DNA of 6,888 bases from Deltaproteobacteria bacterium. Lineage in GTDB: Bacteria > Desulfobacterota > Binatia > UBA9968. Positions 1 to 5,902 of the stretch are shown in pieces. Both the position numbers and the translations under genes were made by a program. Below the pieces are notes generated by a model. That model ran no database searches. It was not told where the DNA came from and worked only from the letters and a program-made list of their open reading frames with translations. The DNA lies in contig JACPFH010000021.1 of NCBI GenBank assembly GCA_016183075.1, positions 1 to 6,888 of the forward strand. Direction: 5' to 3'. Numbering within the stretch: position 1 is the first letter of the stretch; every line of letters starts with the position of its first letter.

Positions 1-1
1 T

Positions 2-397
2 CCTGTGGGTGCTATTTCCGTCCATCTCATTTGCGGCGCTTTTGGCACCTTAGCCCTCGGCCTCTTTGCCCAGGATCAGTTCATGCCTGGAACCACCGGC
101 AACGGGCTACTTTTCGGCGGCGGAATGAAGCTACTCCTGGCTCAATTTGCGGGTGTTGTGAGTGTCGGGATCTTCGTGTTCGGAAGCTCCTGGGTATTCT
201 GGAACCTTATCAAGGCGACTGTCGGTCTGCGGGTATCTCCTGAAGAGGAGTTGGAAGGCCTGGACGTCGGCGAGCACGGGATCATGGCCTACCCGGAGTT
301 TCAATCACCGGGCGATAGCATGCCGCTGGAGGAGCGTAACGAGCGCTCGGTGATTCTTCCGCGTGGGCAGTTGATTGCGGAAAGAGAAAAGATTTGA
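2..397 (+). CDS. amt: Ammonium transporter (Amt/AmtB family), C-terminal part, 5' truncated by window edge
   Basis: The last 131 codons of an inner-membrane ammonium channel are present; the start lies before the window. The fragment opens with PVGAISVH, matching the Amt segment that carries the second pore histidine (H318 in E. coli AmtB; here the codon at 23-25). Glycine-rich membrane helices follow, then one last long hydrophobic helix (about nt 140-215). The conserved cytoplasmic tail comes next, with GLRVSPEEELEGLD and EHGIMAYPE, the part that in this family contacts the PII protein GlnK. The tail then runs on about 35 residues of charged, unconserved-looking sequence. The reading frame is intact to TGA at 395-397. 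A porin gene begins 19 bases downstream in the same direction, so the two are probably one transcript. No glnK is visible, but it could lie upstream of the window. Family assignment is secure; substrate is inferred from the family. Confidence 0.95.
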   Translation, partial: PVGAISVHLICGAFGTLALGLFAQDQFMPGTTGNGLLFGGGMKLLLAQFAGVVSVGIFVFGSSWVFWNLIKATVGLRVSPEEELEGLDVGEHGIMAYPEFQSPGDSMPLEERNERSVILPRGQLIAEREKI

Positions 398-403
398 GCG
401 TGC

Positions 404-408
404 GGAGG
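404..408 (+). promoter_or_regulatory. Shine-Dalgarno site of the porin gene
   Basis: GGAGG sits 8 bases before ATG 417. It decides the porin start. The frame is open further upstream to a non-ATG codon at 375, but that start would overlap the amt end and put 14 charged residues in front of an otherwise clean signal peptide. Confidence 0.75.
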
Positions 409-416
409 AAGATTCT

Positions 417-1634
417 ATGCGACGAGGATTTAAGGCATTCTCAATCCCGTTTTTAAGCTTGTTGTTGACGTTTTCTCTCGCCCACGCCCAAGAGGCCAAA
501 GGGCTTTCCCCGGGCTGGTTGAGCCTGGACGGCAGCGTGGGGCTGGTAGACAAAAGCATTGCGGATGCAAAGGGTTCGTTGGAAAAAGCCTTGGGGATCA
601 GCATCAGCGGATTTTTCGATACCAGCTATACGTGGAGCTCCAACCATCCGCGTTCTCCGGCCAATATCAGCGGCAGATATTTTGACAAAGACCACAACAA
701 AATTGTCTTTAACGATTTCAACCTGACTTTGGAGAAGCCGGAGAAAGACCGGGGAATCGGCTTTAAGTTGGTTGGGGATTTTGGGCGAACGGGCGAGCTC
801 CTGAGAGAGGCCACCTTGTGGGGTACTCGACTTCAGGACGAGCCATCCGCAGAGTTGCGGGAGGCGTTTATCACTTTTACGATCCCCATTGGCGCAGGGC
901 TCCAGGTTAAAGGAGGAAAATTTGTCACCTTAATGGGGACCGAGGTGATTCCCGCTCCCGGTTCACCAAACCCCAATATCTCCCGCTCTTTTCTCTTCAA
1001 CTTTGCCATCCCTCTCACTCATACGGGAGTGTTGCTTAGCTATCCTGTTCTGCCTTCCTTAACGTTCATGGGCGGGCCCGTGACAGGTTGGGATAATCCC
1101 AGAGATAACAACGGTCAGCCGTCTTTTCATGGAGGCTTCACATGGTCCCCGGCGGATATCTTCTCATTGGCAAGCGCACTCATGATCGGGCCGGAGCAAA
1201 TGCATAACAGCGGGAACGGCCGCTTTACCATCGCCAACGTAGCTACGATCAAGCCTCTGCCGGGCTTGACGCTTTTCCTGGAATACGATTACGGCCACGA
1301 AGAGAAGGTTACTGCCAGCCTTCGTGACGCCACCTGGCAGGGTCTCGCTGGAATTGCGAGCTACGATTGGACCGATCGCTTTAATACGGCCCTTAGGGGA
1401 GAGTTTTTCAAAGACAGTGATGGCGCCAGGCTTGGCGGCAATATTCCAGGGACTCACCGGGATGCCACGGTTGGCGAGGTGACCCTGACCGGTGCCTACA
1501 AGCTCACAGAAAAACTCCTGGGCCGGGTCGAGCTGCGTCAAGATTGGGCCGACGAGAAAATGTTCAAAAAGGGAAACACAGGGTCCGATAAGAACCAAAC
1601 GACTCTGGCACTGCAAGTCATCTACACTTTCTAA
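417..1634 (+). CDS. Outer-membrane beta-barrel porin, BBP2/OmpL-like (PF07642-type)
   Basis: This encodes a 405-residue exported barrel protein. The N terminus is a textbook signal peptide: MRRGFK, a hydrophobic core to about residue 21, then AHA before Q25, a likely signal peptidase I site. A short charged linker (about 25-58) precedes the barrel. The barrel opens with GISISGFFDTSYTW (60-73) and continues in alternating polar and hydrophobic strands. GGKFVTLMGTEV (about 166-177) and IPLTHTGVLLSYP (198-210) resemble signature stretches of the putative beta-barrel porin-2 family. The protein ends in VIYTF; a terminal phenylalanine is the usual signal for BAM-dependent outer-membrane insertion. 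Start 417 is chosen for its ribosome binding site and signal peptide. It lies 19 bases after amt, so a role in letting ammonium or a related small nitrogen solute cross the outer membrane is inferred from context. The family itself does not specify a substrate. Confidence 0.85.
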   Translation: MRRGFKAFSIPFLSLLLTFSLAHAQEAKGLSPGWLSLDGSVGLVDKSIADAKGSLEKALGISISGFFDTSYTWSSNHPRSPANISGRYFDKDHNKIVFNDFNLTLEKPEKDRGIGFKLVGDFGRTGELLREATLWGTRLQDEPSAELREAFITFTIPIGAGLQVKGGKFVTLMGTEVIPAPGSPNPNISRSFLFNFAIPLTHTGVLLSYPVLPSLTFMGGPVTGWDNPRDNNGQPSFHGGFTWSPADIFSLASALMIGPEQMHNSGNGRFTIANVATIKPLPGLTLFLEYDYGHEEKVTASLRDATWQGLAGIASYDWTDRFNTALRGEFFKDSDGARLGGNIPGTHRDATVGEVTLTGAYKLTEKLLGRVELRQDWADEKMFKKGNTGSDKNQTTLALQVIYTF

Positions 1635-1754
1635 AGCTAACCAGCGCTCCTTCCACCAGCTCTTTAATCCTGTGAGCGGTTCGGGATATGATGCTTCGGA
1701 CGAAGCGGTCGTGGCGGCGCGCGCATTGAAACTTGGATTTTTTCGCATTGAGCG

Positions 1755-2129
1755 ATGATCGGTTGGTCGGTTGCATTGGGCGTTCTCGGCGTTTCGCTCT
1801 CAGCGCTCCTGGCCGGGCGCTATCGGGCAATCTTGCCCGTTGGCGAAGCGGATCGTTGTTGGCTCATCGGGCTTTTCGGGCTGTTCCCCGCCTGGCTCGT
1901 AGCGATTTGGGGGCTATTGGGCACCGGCAATATGGACAGCCCGAGCTATACGCCACCTCGCGCCCTCATCATTTCCTCCGCCGCCGCTTTGATCGGCGTC
2001 ATCGTCTCTGATTACTTCAAGAGACGCTTTGCGGCCGGCGACAGGACGCTATCTCCCGCCGCTAGCTGGCTGTTAGGCCTGGCCGCCCTCGTGCCGGCCT
2101 GGGCGGTAGCGCTATGGAACCTTCGCTAA
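1755..2129 (+). CDS. Small four-helix inner-membrane protein with internal duplication, function unknown
   Basis: I do not recognise this 124-residue protein. Four hydrophobic segments are visible at about residues 2-20, 36-56, 70-88 and 105-123, separated by short charged loops (GRYR; FKRRFAAGDR). The two halves align without gaps at an offset of 69 residues. WLIGLFGLFPAWLVAIWGL (36-54) matches WLLGLAALVPAWAVALWNL (105-123) at 12 of 19 positions, and G12-V13 matches G81-V82, so it looks like a duplicated two-helix unit. No strong ribosome binding site is seen before ATG 1755. Its end overlaps the glycosyltransferase start by 16 bases (or lies 2 bases before the alternative start at 2132), which implies translational coupling. 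By context it could be a small partner of the glycosyltransferase or a flippase-like component; that is inference only. The 120 bases between the porin and this gene hold no gene I can support. Confidence 0.7.
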   Translation: MIGWSVALGVLGVSLSALLAGRYRAILPVGEADRCWLIGLFGLFPAWLVAIWGLLGTGNMDSPSYTPPRALIISSAAALIGVIVSDYFKRRFAAGDRTLSPAASWLLGLAALVPAWAVALWNLR

Positions 2130-3736
2130 ATATGGTCTCCGGCCGGCGGGGCTATTTTTTCTCCCTCCTTCTGCTTTGTGTTGTGCTCTATTTTCCCGGC
2201 CTCGGGGCGAGGGATTTCTGGGCTCCCGTAGAGCCACGCTATGCCGAGATCGCTCGCGTCATGTTGGCGCACGGCGAGTGGGTGATCCCCACGATCAACG
2301 GCGAGCTATACACCGACAAGCCGATTTTATATTTCTGGTTGGTTCTCATCGGCGCGAAGATCATCGGGAGCGTGAATGAATGGAGCGTTCGACTTCCGTC
2401 GGCGCTTTCTGCGCTCGGCTTGGTCCTCGCCACCTACGCGCTGGGGCGGGACTTTTTCGGTGCTCGGGCCGGGTTTTTGGGCGCGATCGTCCTCGCCACC
2501 ACCGCACGCGTCATCTGGGAAGGGCGCTGGGCCCATACCGACATGCCTTTCACGCTGTTTTTCACCCTTTCGCTTTATTTCTGGGCGCGGGCGAACTTGC
2601 AGCGGGGAGCGCCGAGGGAGTATCTGCTTGCCTACGGGCTGATGGGGCTGGCAACGTTGACGAAGGGATTCATCGGCGTTGTGCTGCCTGGACTGATATG
2701 GCTCGGTTACGTTGCGTTGCGGCGCGATTGGCGCGGAATTTTTTCCTGGCGCCTTCCGGCGGGCGCAGTGATTTTTTTTCTGGTCACTTTGCCCTGGTTC
2801 GGGCAGGTCACTATGGCGACCGGCGGGCGGTGGCTGGAGGAATTCGTGATTGTCCACCATATCCAGCGCTATACCTCCGGAGCCGGGCACGAGCAGCCCT
2901 TTTATTATTACCTGGTCAATTTCCCAGCCGATCTTCTACCCTGGCTGCCCTTTCTTGTTTCTGCTATTGCCGCTTGCCTGCCTGTGCGGGCTTCTCTGAA
3001 AGAGCCGGCCCCTCTATTTCTCTGCGTCTGGTTTGCGGCCGTATTTATTTTTTTTAGCGTTTCGGACACAAAACGCGCGCTCTATCTACTGCCGGCCTTT
3101 CCTCCGGTTGCGCTCGGGATCGGCTGCTACTTTGATGCCCTTATCAAAGGAAACATCGCCCAGAGCGCCATCTATAGGTGGCTGGCCTATTTCCTGTTCG
3201 GCGTTTTTTTATTCGGTTCGATTTCTCTTCCGGTTGCTGCTTGGTATTTCCAGCGGGAGCTAGTGTGGTTTTCCGTGCCTGCTGCCCTGGTGATGGCGGG
3301 GGGCGGGTTGGTCGGGATAGCCGGGCTTTGGCGGCGGAGTCCCCGAATGGTCTTTTTTGCTGTCGCGGCAACGGTCTCGTTGACGATGCTCTGGGTTGCC
3401 GTGCGGATTTTACCGTTCACCGACCGATACAAGTCTCCGAAGCCCTTTGCCGTCGAGGTGAAGAGGCTGGTCCCGAAAGCCGAACCTCTCTATATCTATG
3501 CCGATACGATGAACGATTTCAATTTCTATGCCGAGAGGGAGCTGATTCCCGTGGTGTCCTCGCCTGACCAGCTCGAGAGATTAACGGCGCACGCTGCTCC
3601 GGTCTATTTGCTGATTCGCGACCGGGACGTAAAGGCAACCGGGATGACAGAGAAGGCTTCCTTCTTGGCCAAGGCTTCGGTGGGCAGTAAAAAATGGAGT
3701 CTGGTGCTCTTGCCACAGACGGGTCCGGGGAGTTGA
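2114..3736 (+). CDS. ArnT/PMT-family membrane glycosyltransferase (GT-C fold)
   Basis: This 540-residue polytopic protein is close in length to E. coli ArnT. Such enzymes move a sugar from a polyprenyl-phosphate donor onto lipid A, a glycan or a protein on the periplasmic face. The first helix is at about 13-30. The first periplasmic loop carries DFWAPVEPRYAEIARVM (34-50), with the family's D...E.RY pattern, then GEWVIPTINGELYTDKPILYFW (54-75). Further family features are WEGRWAHTDMPF (135-146), TKGFIG (183-188), HHIQRY (248-253) with EQPFYYY (260-266), and TKRALYLLPAFPP (319-331). About twelve hydrophobic segments precede a soluble C-terminal region (about 435-540). ATG 2114 overlaps the upstream gene by 16 bases; ATG 2132, two bases after that gene's stop, is an equally possible start (534 residues). 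Two eight-T runs lie inside the frame (2772-2779, 3048-3055). Donor and acceptor cannot be read from the sequence, so arnT is not assigned. Confidence 0.88.
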   Translation: MEPSLNMVSGRRGYFFSLLLLCVVLYFPGLGARDFWAPVEPRYAEIARVMLAHGEWVIPTINGELYTDKPILYFWLVLIGAKIIGSVNEWSVRLPSALSALGLVLATYALGRDFFGARAGFLGAIVLATTARVIWEGRWAHTDMPFTLFFTLSLYFWARANLQRGAPREYLLAYGLMGLATLTKGFIGVVLPGLIWLGYVALRRDWRGIFSWRLPAGAVIFFLVTLPWFGQVTMATGGRWLEEFVIVHHIQRYTSGAGHEQPFYYYLVNFPADLLPWLPFLVSAIAACLPVRASLKEPAPLFLCVWFAAVFIFFSVSDTKRALYLLPAFPPVALGIGCYFDALIKGNIAQSAIYRWLAYFLFGVFLFGSISLPVAAWYFQRELVWFSVPAALVMAGGGLVGIAGLWRRSPRMVFFAVAATVSLTMLWVAVRILPFTDRYKSPKPFAVEVKRLVPKAEPLYIYADTMNDFNFYAERELIPVVSSPDQLERLTAHAAPVYLLIRDRDVKATGMTEKASFLAKASVGSKKWSLVLLPQTGPGS

Positions 3737-3760
3737 CCGGAAAAGTCAAGGTGGTACATT
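3733..3760 (+). promoter_or_regulatory. Possible sigma-70 promoter for the RibBA-like gene
   Basis: TTGACC (3733-3738, including the TGA stop of the glycosyltransferase) and TACATT (3755-3760) lie 16 bases apart, matching the -35 and -10 consensus at 5 of 6 and 4 of 6 positions. Transcription would then begin almost at ATG 3769. That would give a nearly leaderless mRNA and leave no room for an FMN riboswitch. Weak evidence; read-through from the glycosyltransferase is equally likely. Confidence 0.25.
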
Positions 3761-3768
3761 AAAGCCCG

Positions 3769-4947
3769 ATGCCGATTGCGACCATCGAAGAGGCCATTGA
3801 AGATATCCGCCGGGGCCGGATGGTCATCCTCATGGATGACAAGAACCGGGAAAATGAGGGCGACCTTTGCATGGCAGGGGAGCGGGTCACCCCCGAGACG
3901 ATTAACTTTATGGCTCGTTTTGGCCGAGGTCTGATCTGCCTGACGCTAACCGAGGAGAAGGTCAAGCAGCTCGGTCTTCCCATGATGGTCGCGGAGAATA
4001 CCTCGCCCTTCGGCACGGCCTTCACGGTTAGCGTTGACGCCGCGGAAAACATCACTACAGGGATCTCTGCCGCGGACCGGGCTCAGACGATCCTAACGGC
4101 GATTGCAGACGACGCGACGACCGACGCCTTGGTAACCCCCGGGCACATGTTTCCTCTACGGGCACGAAATGGAGGGGTTCTGGTCCGGGCGGGCCAAACC
4201 GAAGGGTCGGTGGACCTGGCGCGGCTTGCGGGGCTCAAGCCGGCTGGCGTGATCTGCGAGGTCATGAAAGATGACGGGACCATGGCGCGGCTGCCGGATC
4301 TGGAAAAATTCGCCGCCAAACATAATTTGAAGATCGTCACGATCGCCGACCTGATCGAGTATCGGTTGCGCTATGATTGTTTGGTGTATCGGGTGGCTTC
4401 GGCCAGACTTCCTACTCGCATTGGCGGGGAGTTCGAGGCGGTGGTCTATAATAGCCACGTGGATGAGAGCGAGCACCTGGCGCTCGTAAAGGGAAGCATC
4501 TCGCCGCACGACCAGACTCTCGTGCGTGTCCATACCAAATATGTTCCGGGGGACGTCTTCGGCTTTGAATTTCTAAACACGGGAGCCGTGATCGAGCGCT
4601 CCATGGAAATGATCGCCAAAGAAGGCAAAGGGGTCATTCTTTACCTCCAGACTGAGGAGAAAGGCCTGAATCCCGGCCTGCCTACGTATCCTCGCGTGAA
4701 CGGGAAACGAAAGCGAGACATGAGCCCTTCTTTCGTGTATCGGGCGGAGTTCAGGGAATACGGCATCGGAGCGCAGATCTTGCGGGATTTGGGGGTCAGA
4801 AAGATGCGCCTGATCACCAACAATCGCAAAAACCTCGTCGGCCTTTCGGGCTACGGCTTGGAGATCACCGCAAACGTTCCCTTTCCTGTGGATCTGCCTT
4901 ATGGTAAAGAATTGGCGAGAAGGCAAAAGAAGAGCGTGAAGGCTTAG
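3769..4947 (+). CDS. RibBA-type two-domain protein with both active sites altered
   Basis: The 392 residues have the layout of bifunctional RibBA, which supplies riboflavin synthesis with dihydroxybutanone phosphate (N-terminal half) and a pyrimidine made from GTP (C-terminal half). The N-domain (1-200) keeps DDKNRENEGDL (23-33; E28 and E30), STSAADR-like GISAADR (98-104), TPGHMFPLRA (123-132), E164 and DGTMARLPDL (169-178). However, the GHTE motif is GQTE: Q143 replaces the metal-binding His153 of E. coli RibB, and F51 replaces the usual His of RHGRG. In the C-domain (about 206-392), ARLPT, LVRVH, GDVFG, YGIGAQILRDLGV and LITNN are kept. The zinc cysteines of E. coli RibA (C54, C65, C67) become Y258, L269 and T271; RQEGR becomes QTEEK; D126 becomes E327; R329 is kept. 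About four residues are missing in the GTP-binding stretch and the terminal KMGHLL is absent. The frame is intact and the fold motifs are conserved, so this is a maintained protein and not decay. The gene symbol is withheld because neither standard activity is assured. Confidence 0.85.
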   Translation: MPIATIEEAIEDIRRGRMVILMDDKNRENEGDLCMAGERVTPETINFMARFGRGLICLTLTEEKVKQLGLPMMVAENTSPFGTAFTVSVDAAENITTGISAADRAQTILTAIADDATTDALVTPGHMFPLRARNGGVLVRAGQTEGSVDLARLAGLKPAGVICEVMKDDGTMARLPDLEKFAAKHNLKIVTIADLIEYRLRYDCLVYRVASARLPTRIGGEFEAVVYNSHVDESEHLALVKGSISPHDQTLVRVHTKYVPGDVFGFEFLNTGAVIERSMEMIAKEGKGVILYLQTEEKGLNPGLPTYPRVNGKRKRDMSPSFVYRAEFREYGIGAQILRDLGVRKMRLITNNRKNLVGLSGYGLEITANVPFPVDLPYGKELARRQKKSVKA

Positions 4948-4950
4948 AAC

Positions 4951-4956
4951 AAGGGA
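4951..4956 (+). promoter_or_regulatory. Ribosome binding site of the zinc ribbon gene
   Basis: AAGGGA lies 6 bases before ATG 4963, inside the 15-base gap after the RibBA-like gene. It supports this start and translation from a shared transcript. Confidence 0.5.
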
Positions 4957-4962
4957 AACGAC

Positions 4963-5175
4963 ATGCCAATCTATGAATACAGTTGTCATCGCTGTCAGAA
5001 TAGTTTCGAGGAACTCGTGCTTTCCCAGGCGGAGGCGGTCACCTGCCCTCAATGCGCAAGCGCGGAAGTGAAGCGGGAGATGTCCGTATTTAGCTCTCCT
5101 GCAGGCAGCGGGGAGAAGGCAGCGAATGGCGGTGGGTGCGGAGGGTGTACCCCCGGCGCCTGTGGCTGCCACTAA
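4963..5175 (+). CDS. FmdB-family zinc ribbon protein (putative regulatory, CxxC...CxxC)
   Basis: This 70-residue protein begins MPIYEYSCHRC, the standard opening of the FmdB/CxxC_CxxC_SSSS family. Two CxxC pairs, C8-C11 and C28-C31, should hold one zinc ion in a ribbon, followed by the usual KREMSVFSS stretch (37-45). The rest is low-complexity: Gly- and Ala-rich, ending in a cluster of four cysteines (C59, C62, C67, C69) and a C-terminal His70, which could bind a second metal. The family was named from a regulator of amide-utilisation genes in Methylophilus. Most members are uncharacterised, so a regulatory role is only nominal. It sits 15 bases after the RibBA-like gene with its own ribosome binding site, and is the last + strand gene before the convergent repeat region. 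Confidence 0.85.
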   Translation: MPIYEYSCHRCQNSFEELVLSQAEAVTCPQCASAEVKREMSVFSSPAGSGEKAANGGGCGGCTPGACGCH

Positions 5176-5194
5176 GACGCCAGATTTAAGCCGT

Positions 5195-5222
5195 GTCAAT
5201 CGTCAATGGTCAATAGTCATTT
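5195..5222 (+). repeat. Tandem 7-base repeat, four GTCAATC-like units
   Basis: Four head-to-tail heptamers: GTCAATC, GTCAATG, GTCAATA, GTCATTT. They start 20 bases after the zinc ribbon stop and lead directly into the 9-base repeats. The same heptamer recurs at 5875-5902 and, inverted, at 5947-5974. Confidence 0.85.
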
Positions 5223-5324
5223 CGTCTATCTGGTCTATTTCGTCTGTTTCGTTGACCGAATAGACCAAATGACCAGACAGACCAGATAGACCGAATAGAC
5301 AAGAGTGACCAATAACTATTGACC
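5208..5324. repeat. Composite imperfect palindrome of 9-base units in the convergent gap
   Basis: The outer arms 5208-5221 and 5311-5324 are inverted copies at 13 of 14 positions. Inside, the left arm is made of 9-base units (GTCTATCTG at 5224, GTCTATTTC at 5233, GTCTGTTTC at 5242). The right arm has units of opposite sense ending in GACC or GACA (5258-5266, an 8-base one at 5267-5274, then 5275-5283, 5284-5292, 5293-5301, 5302-5310). GTCTATCTGGTCT (5224-5236) pairs perfectly with 5279-5291, and GGTCTATT (5232-5239) with 5259-5266. A long hairpin can form on either strand between two convergent genes, so it may stop transcription both ways. There is no clear T-tract of a classical terminator. 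Confidence 0.8.
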
Positions 5325-5894
5325 AGTTGAGTCGGGCGGGTTCAAATAGCGGGCCAGGGATCGCTGGAGCTTTTTGAGCGCCTCATCGAGGTTGGGGAAA
5401 AGCCTTTCTTCGACCAGCTCGCCTCCCACCCAGTAATCCACCGATGGGGCTTCGGTGAAATTGATATCGACCAACGTTTCGCCGACAGGATCGCCTGTGA
5501 TTAACGCCCTCAGGGAGTATCCCGCGTCGATGAGCAATCCGCGCGCGCCAGGAGGGAGCTGAAGCATGGCTTTGATTTTATTGAGCCGCTTGCCTGGATA
5601 AGTACCCACGCCCAAAGAGTGATACTTCCACTGACTGGGCGCCGGATCGTGCTCCTTCAATAATTTGGTGTTGATGTCAACGACGTTTCGAACCGCCTGT
5701 TCCTGGCTGTAGTCTTTGAGCATCTCGTAAACCCGCTTCTCGATGATTCCCCTGCCGAGCTGGGTTCGCTTTTCGCGCTCCTTGACCGGGCCTCTATCGA
5801 TCCACCATTTGAGCTCTTCGACCGGCGCCTTCTCGAGGCTTTCTTTCTTTTGGTCCGCCATCGCCCCAACTATCGTCAATCGTCAATAGTTATT
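5311..5894. repeat. Perfect 13-base inverted repeat enclosing the hypothetical gene
   Basis: AATAACTATTGAC at 5311-5323 and its exact reverse complement GTCAATAGTTATT at 5882-5894 bound a 584-base segment whose only gene is the 181-residue hypothetical. The geometry resembles the ends of a small non-autonomous mobile cassette, but no transposase or target-site duplication is evident. Both copies are part of wider heptamer arrays, so chance pairing of members of one repeat family is an alternative. Confidence 0.6.
5316..5861 (-). CDS. Hypothetical soluble protein, 181 residues, flanked by repeats
   Basis: I do not recognise this protein. It begins MADQKKESLEKAPVEELKWW and has no signal peptide or membrane segment. 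The first 70 residues are highly charged and probably helical. The middle includes KYHSLGVGTYPGKRLNKIK and a hydrophobic stretch, GARGLLIDAGYSLRALI. The C-terminal part (VGETLVDINFTEAPSVDYWVGGELVEERLF) looks like beta strands, closing with an amphipathic helix (DEALKKLQRSLARYL). ATG 5861 is chosen; the frame is open to a TTG at 5879, but that lies in the repeat. GGGG precedes the ATG by only two bases, so no convincing ribosome binding site is seen. The last codons and the TAG stop lie inside the inverted-repeat arm at 5311-5324. It follows the substrate-binding protein gene in the same direction after 119 bases of mostly repeat. Composition and an uninterrupted frame support a real gene. Confidence 0.7.
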   Translation of the reverse strand: MADQKKESLEKAPVEELKWWIDRGPVKEREKRTQLGRGIIEKRVYEMLKDYSQEQAVRNVVDINTKLLKEHDPAPSQWKYHSLGVGTYPGKRLNKIKAMLQLPPGARGLLIDAGYSLRALITGDPVGETLVDINFTEAPSVDYWVGGELVEERLFPNLDEALKKLQRSLARYLNPPDSTGQ

Positions 5895-5902
5895 CGTCAA
5901 TC
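5875..5902 (+). repeat. Tandem 7-base repeat upstream of the hypothetical gene
   Basis: Four heptamers head to tail: GTCAATC, GTCAATA, GTTATTC, GTCAATC. They lie 13 bases upstream of the chosen ATG of the - strand gene, where its leader would be. Confidence 0.8.

Noticed and set aside
375..416. Longer N-terminus for the porin
   Set aside because: It uses a non-ATG start overlapping amt, adds charged residues before the signal peptide, and ignores the GGAGG placed correctly for ATG 417.
1693..1706. Hairpin after the porin as a terminator
   Set aside because: GCTTC and GAAGC form only a 5-base stem around GGAC, with no following T run; too weak to call.
1164..1748. 194-codon open frame on the - strand
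   Set aside because: Antisense to the porin, no family-like motifs, no ribosome binding site; explained by the coding bias of the real gene.
2327..2890. 187-codon open frame on the - strand
   Set aside because: Antisense to the glycosyltransferase; its sequence is rich in Pro, Arg, Gln and Glu and looks non-natural.
3737..3768. FMN riboswitch before the RibBA-like gene
   Set aside because: The gap is 32 bases, far too short for the conserved RFN element, and none of its sequence is present.
4573..5199. 208-codon open frame on the - strand
   Set aside because: It lies antisense across the RibBA-like and zinc ribbon genes; its product is Arg/Leu-rich with no recognisable domain, as expected for a shadow frame.
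5195..5330. CRISPR-like array
   Set aside because: Units are 7-9 bases, contiguous and without spacers, and they reverse orientation; there are no cas genes nearby.
5862..5879. TTG start extending the hypothetical protein by six residues
   Set aside because: The added codons fall in the heptamer array, and ATG 5861 is the more ordinary start.
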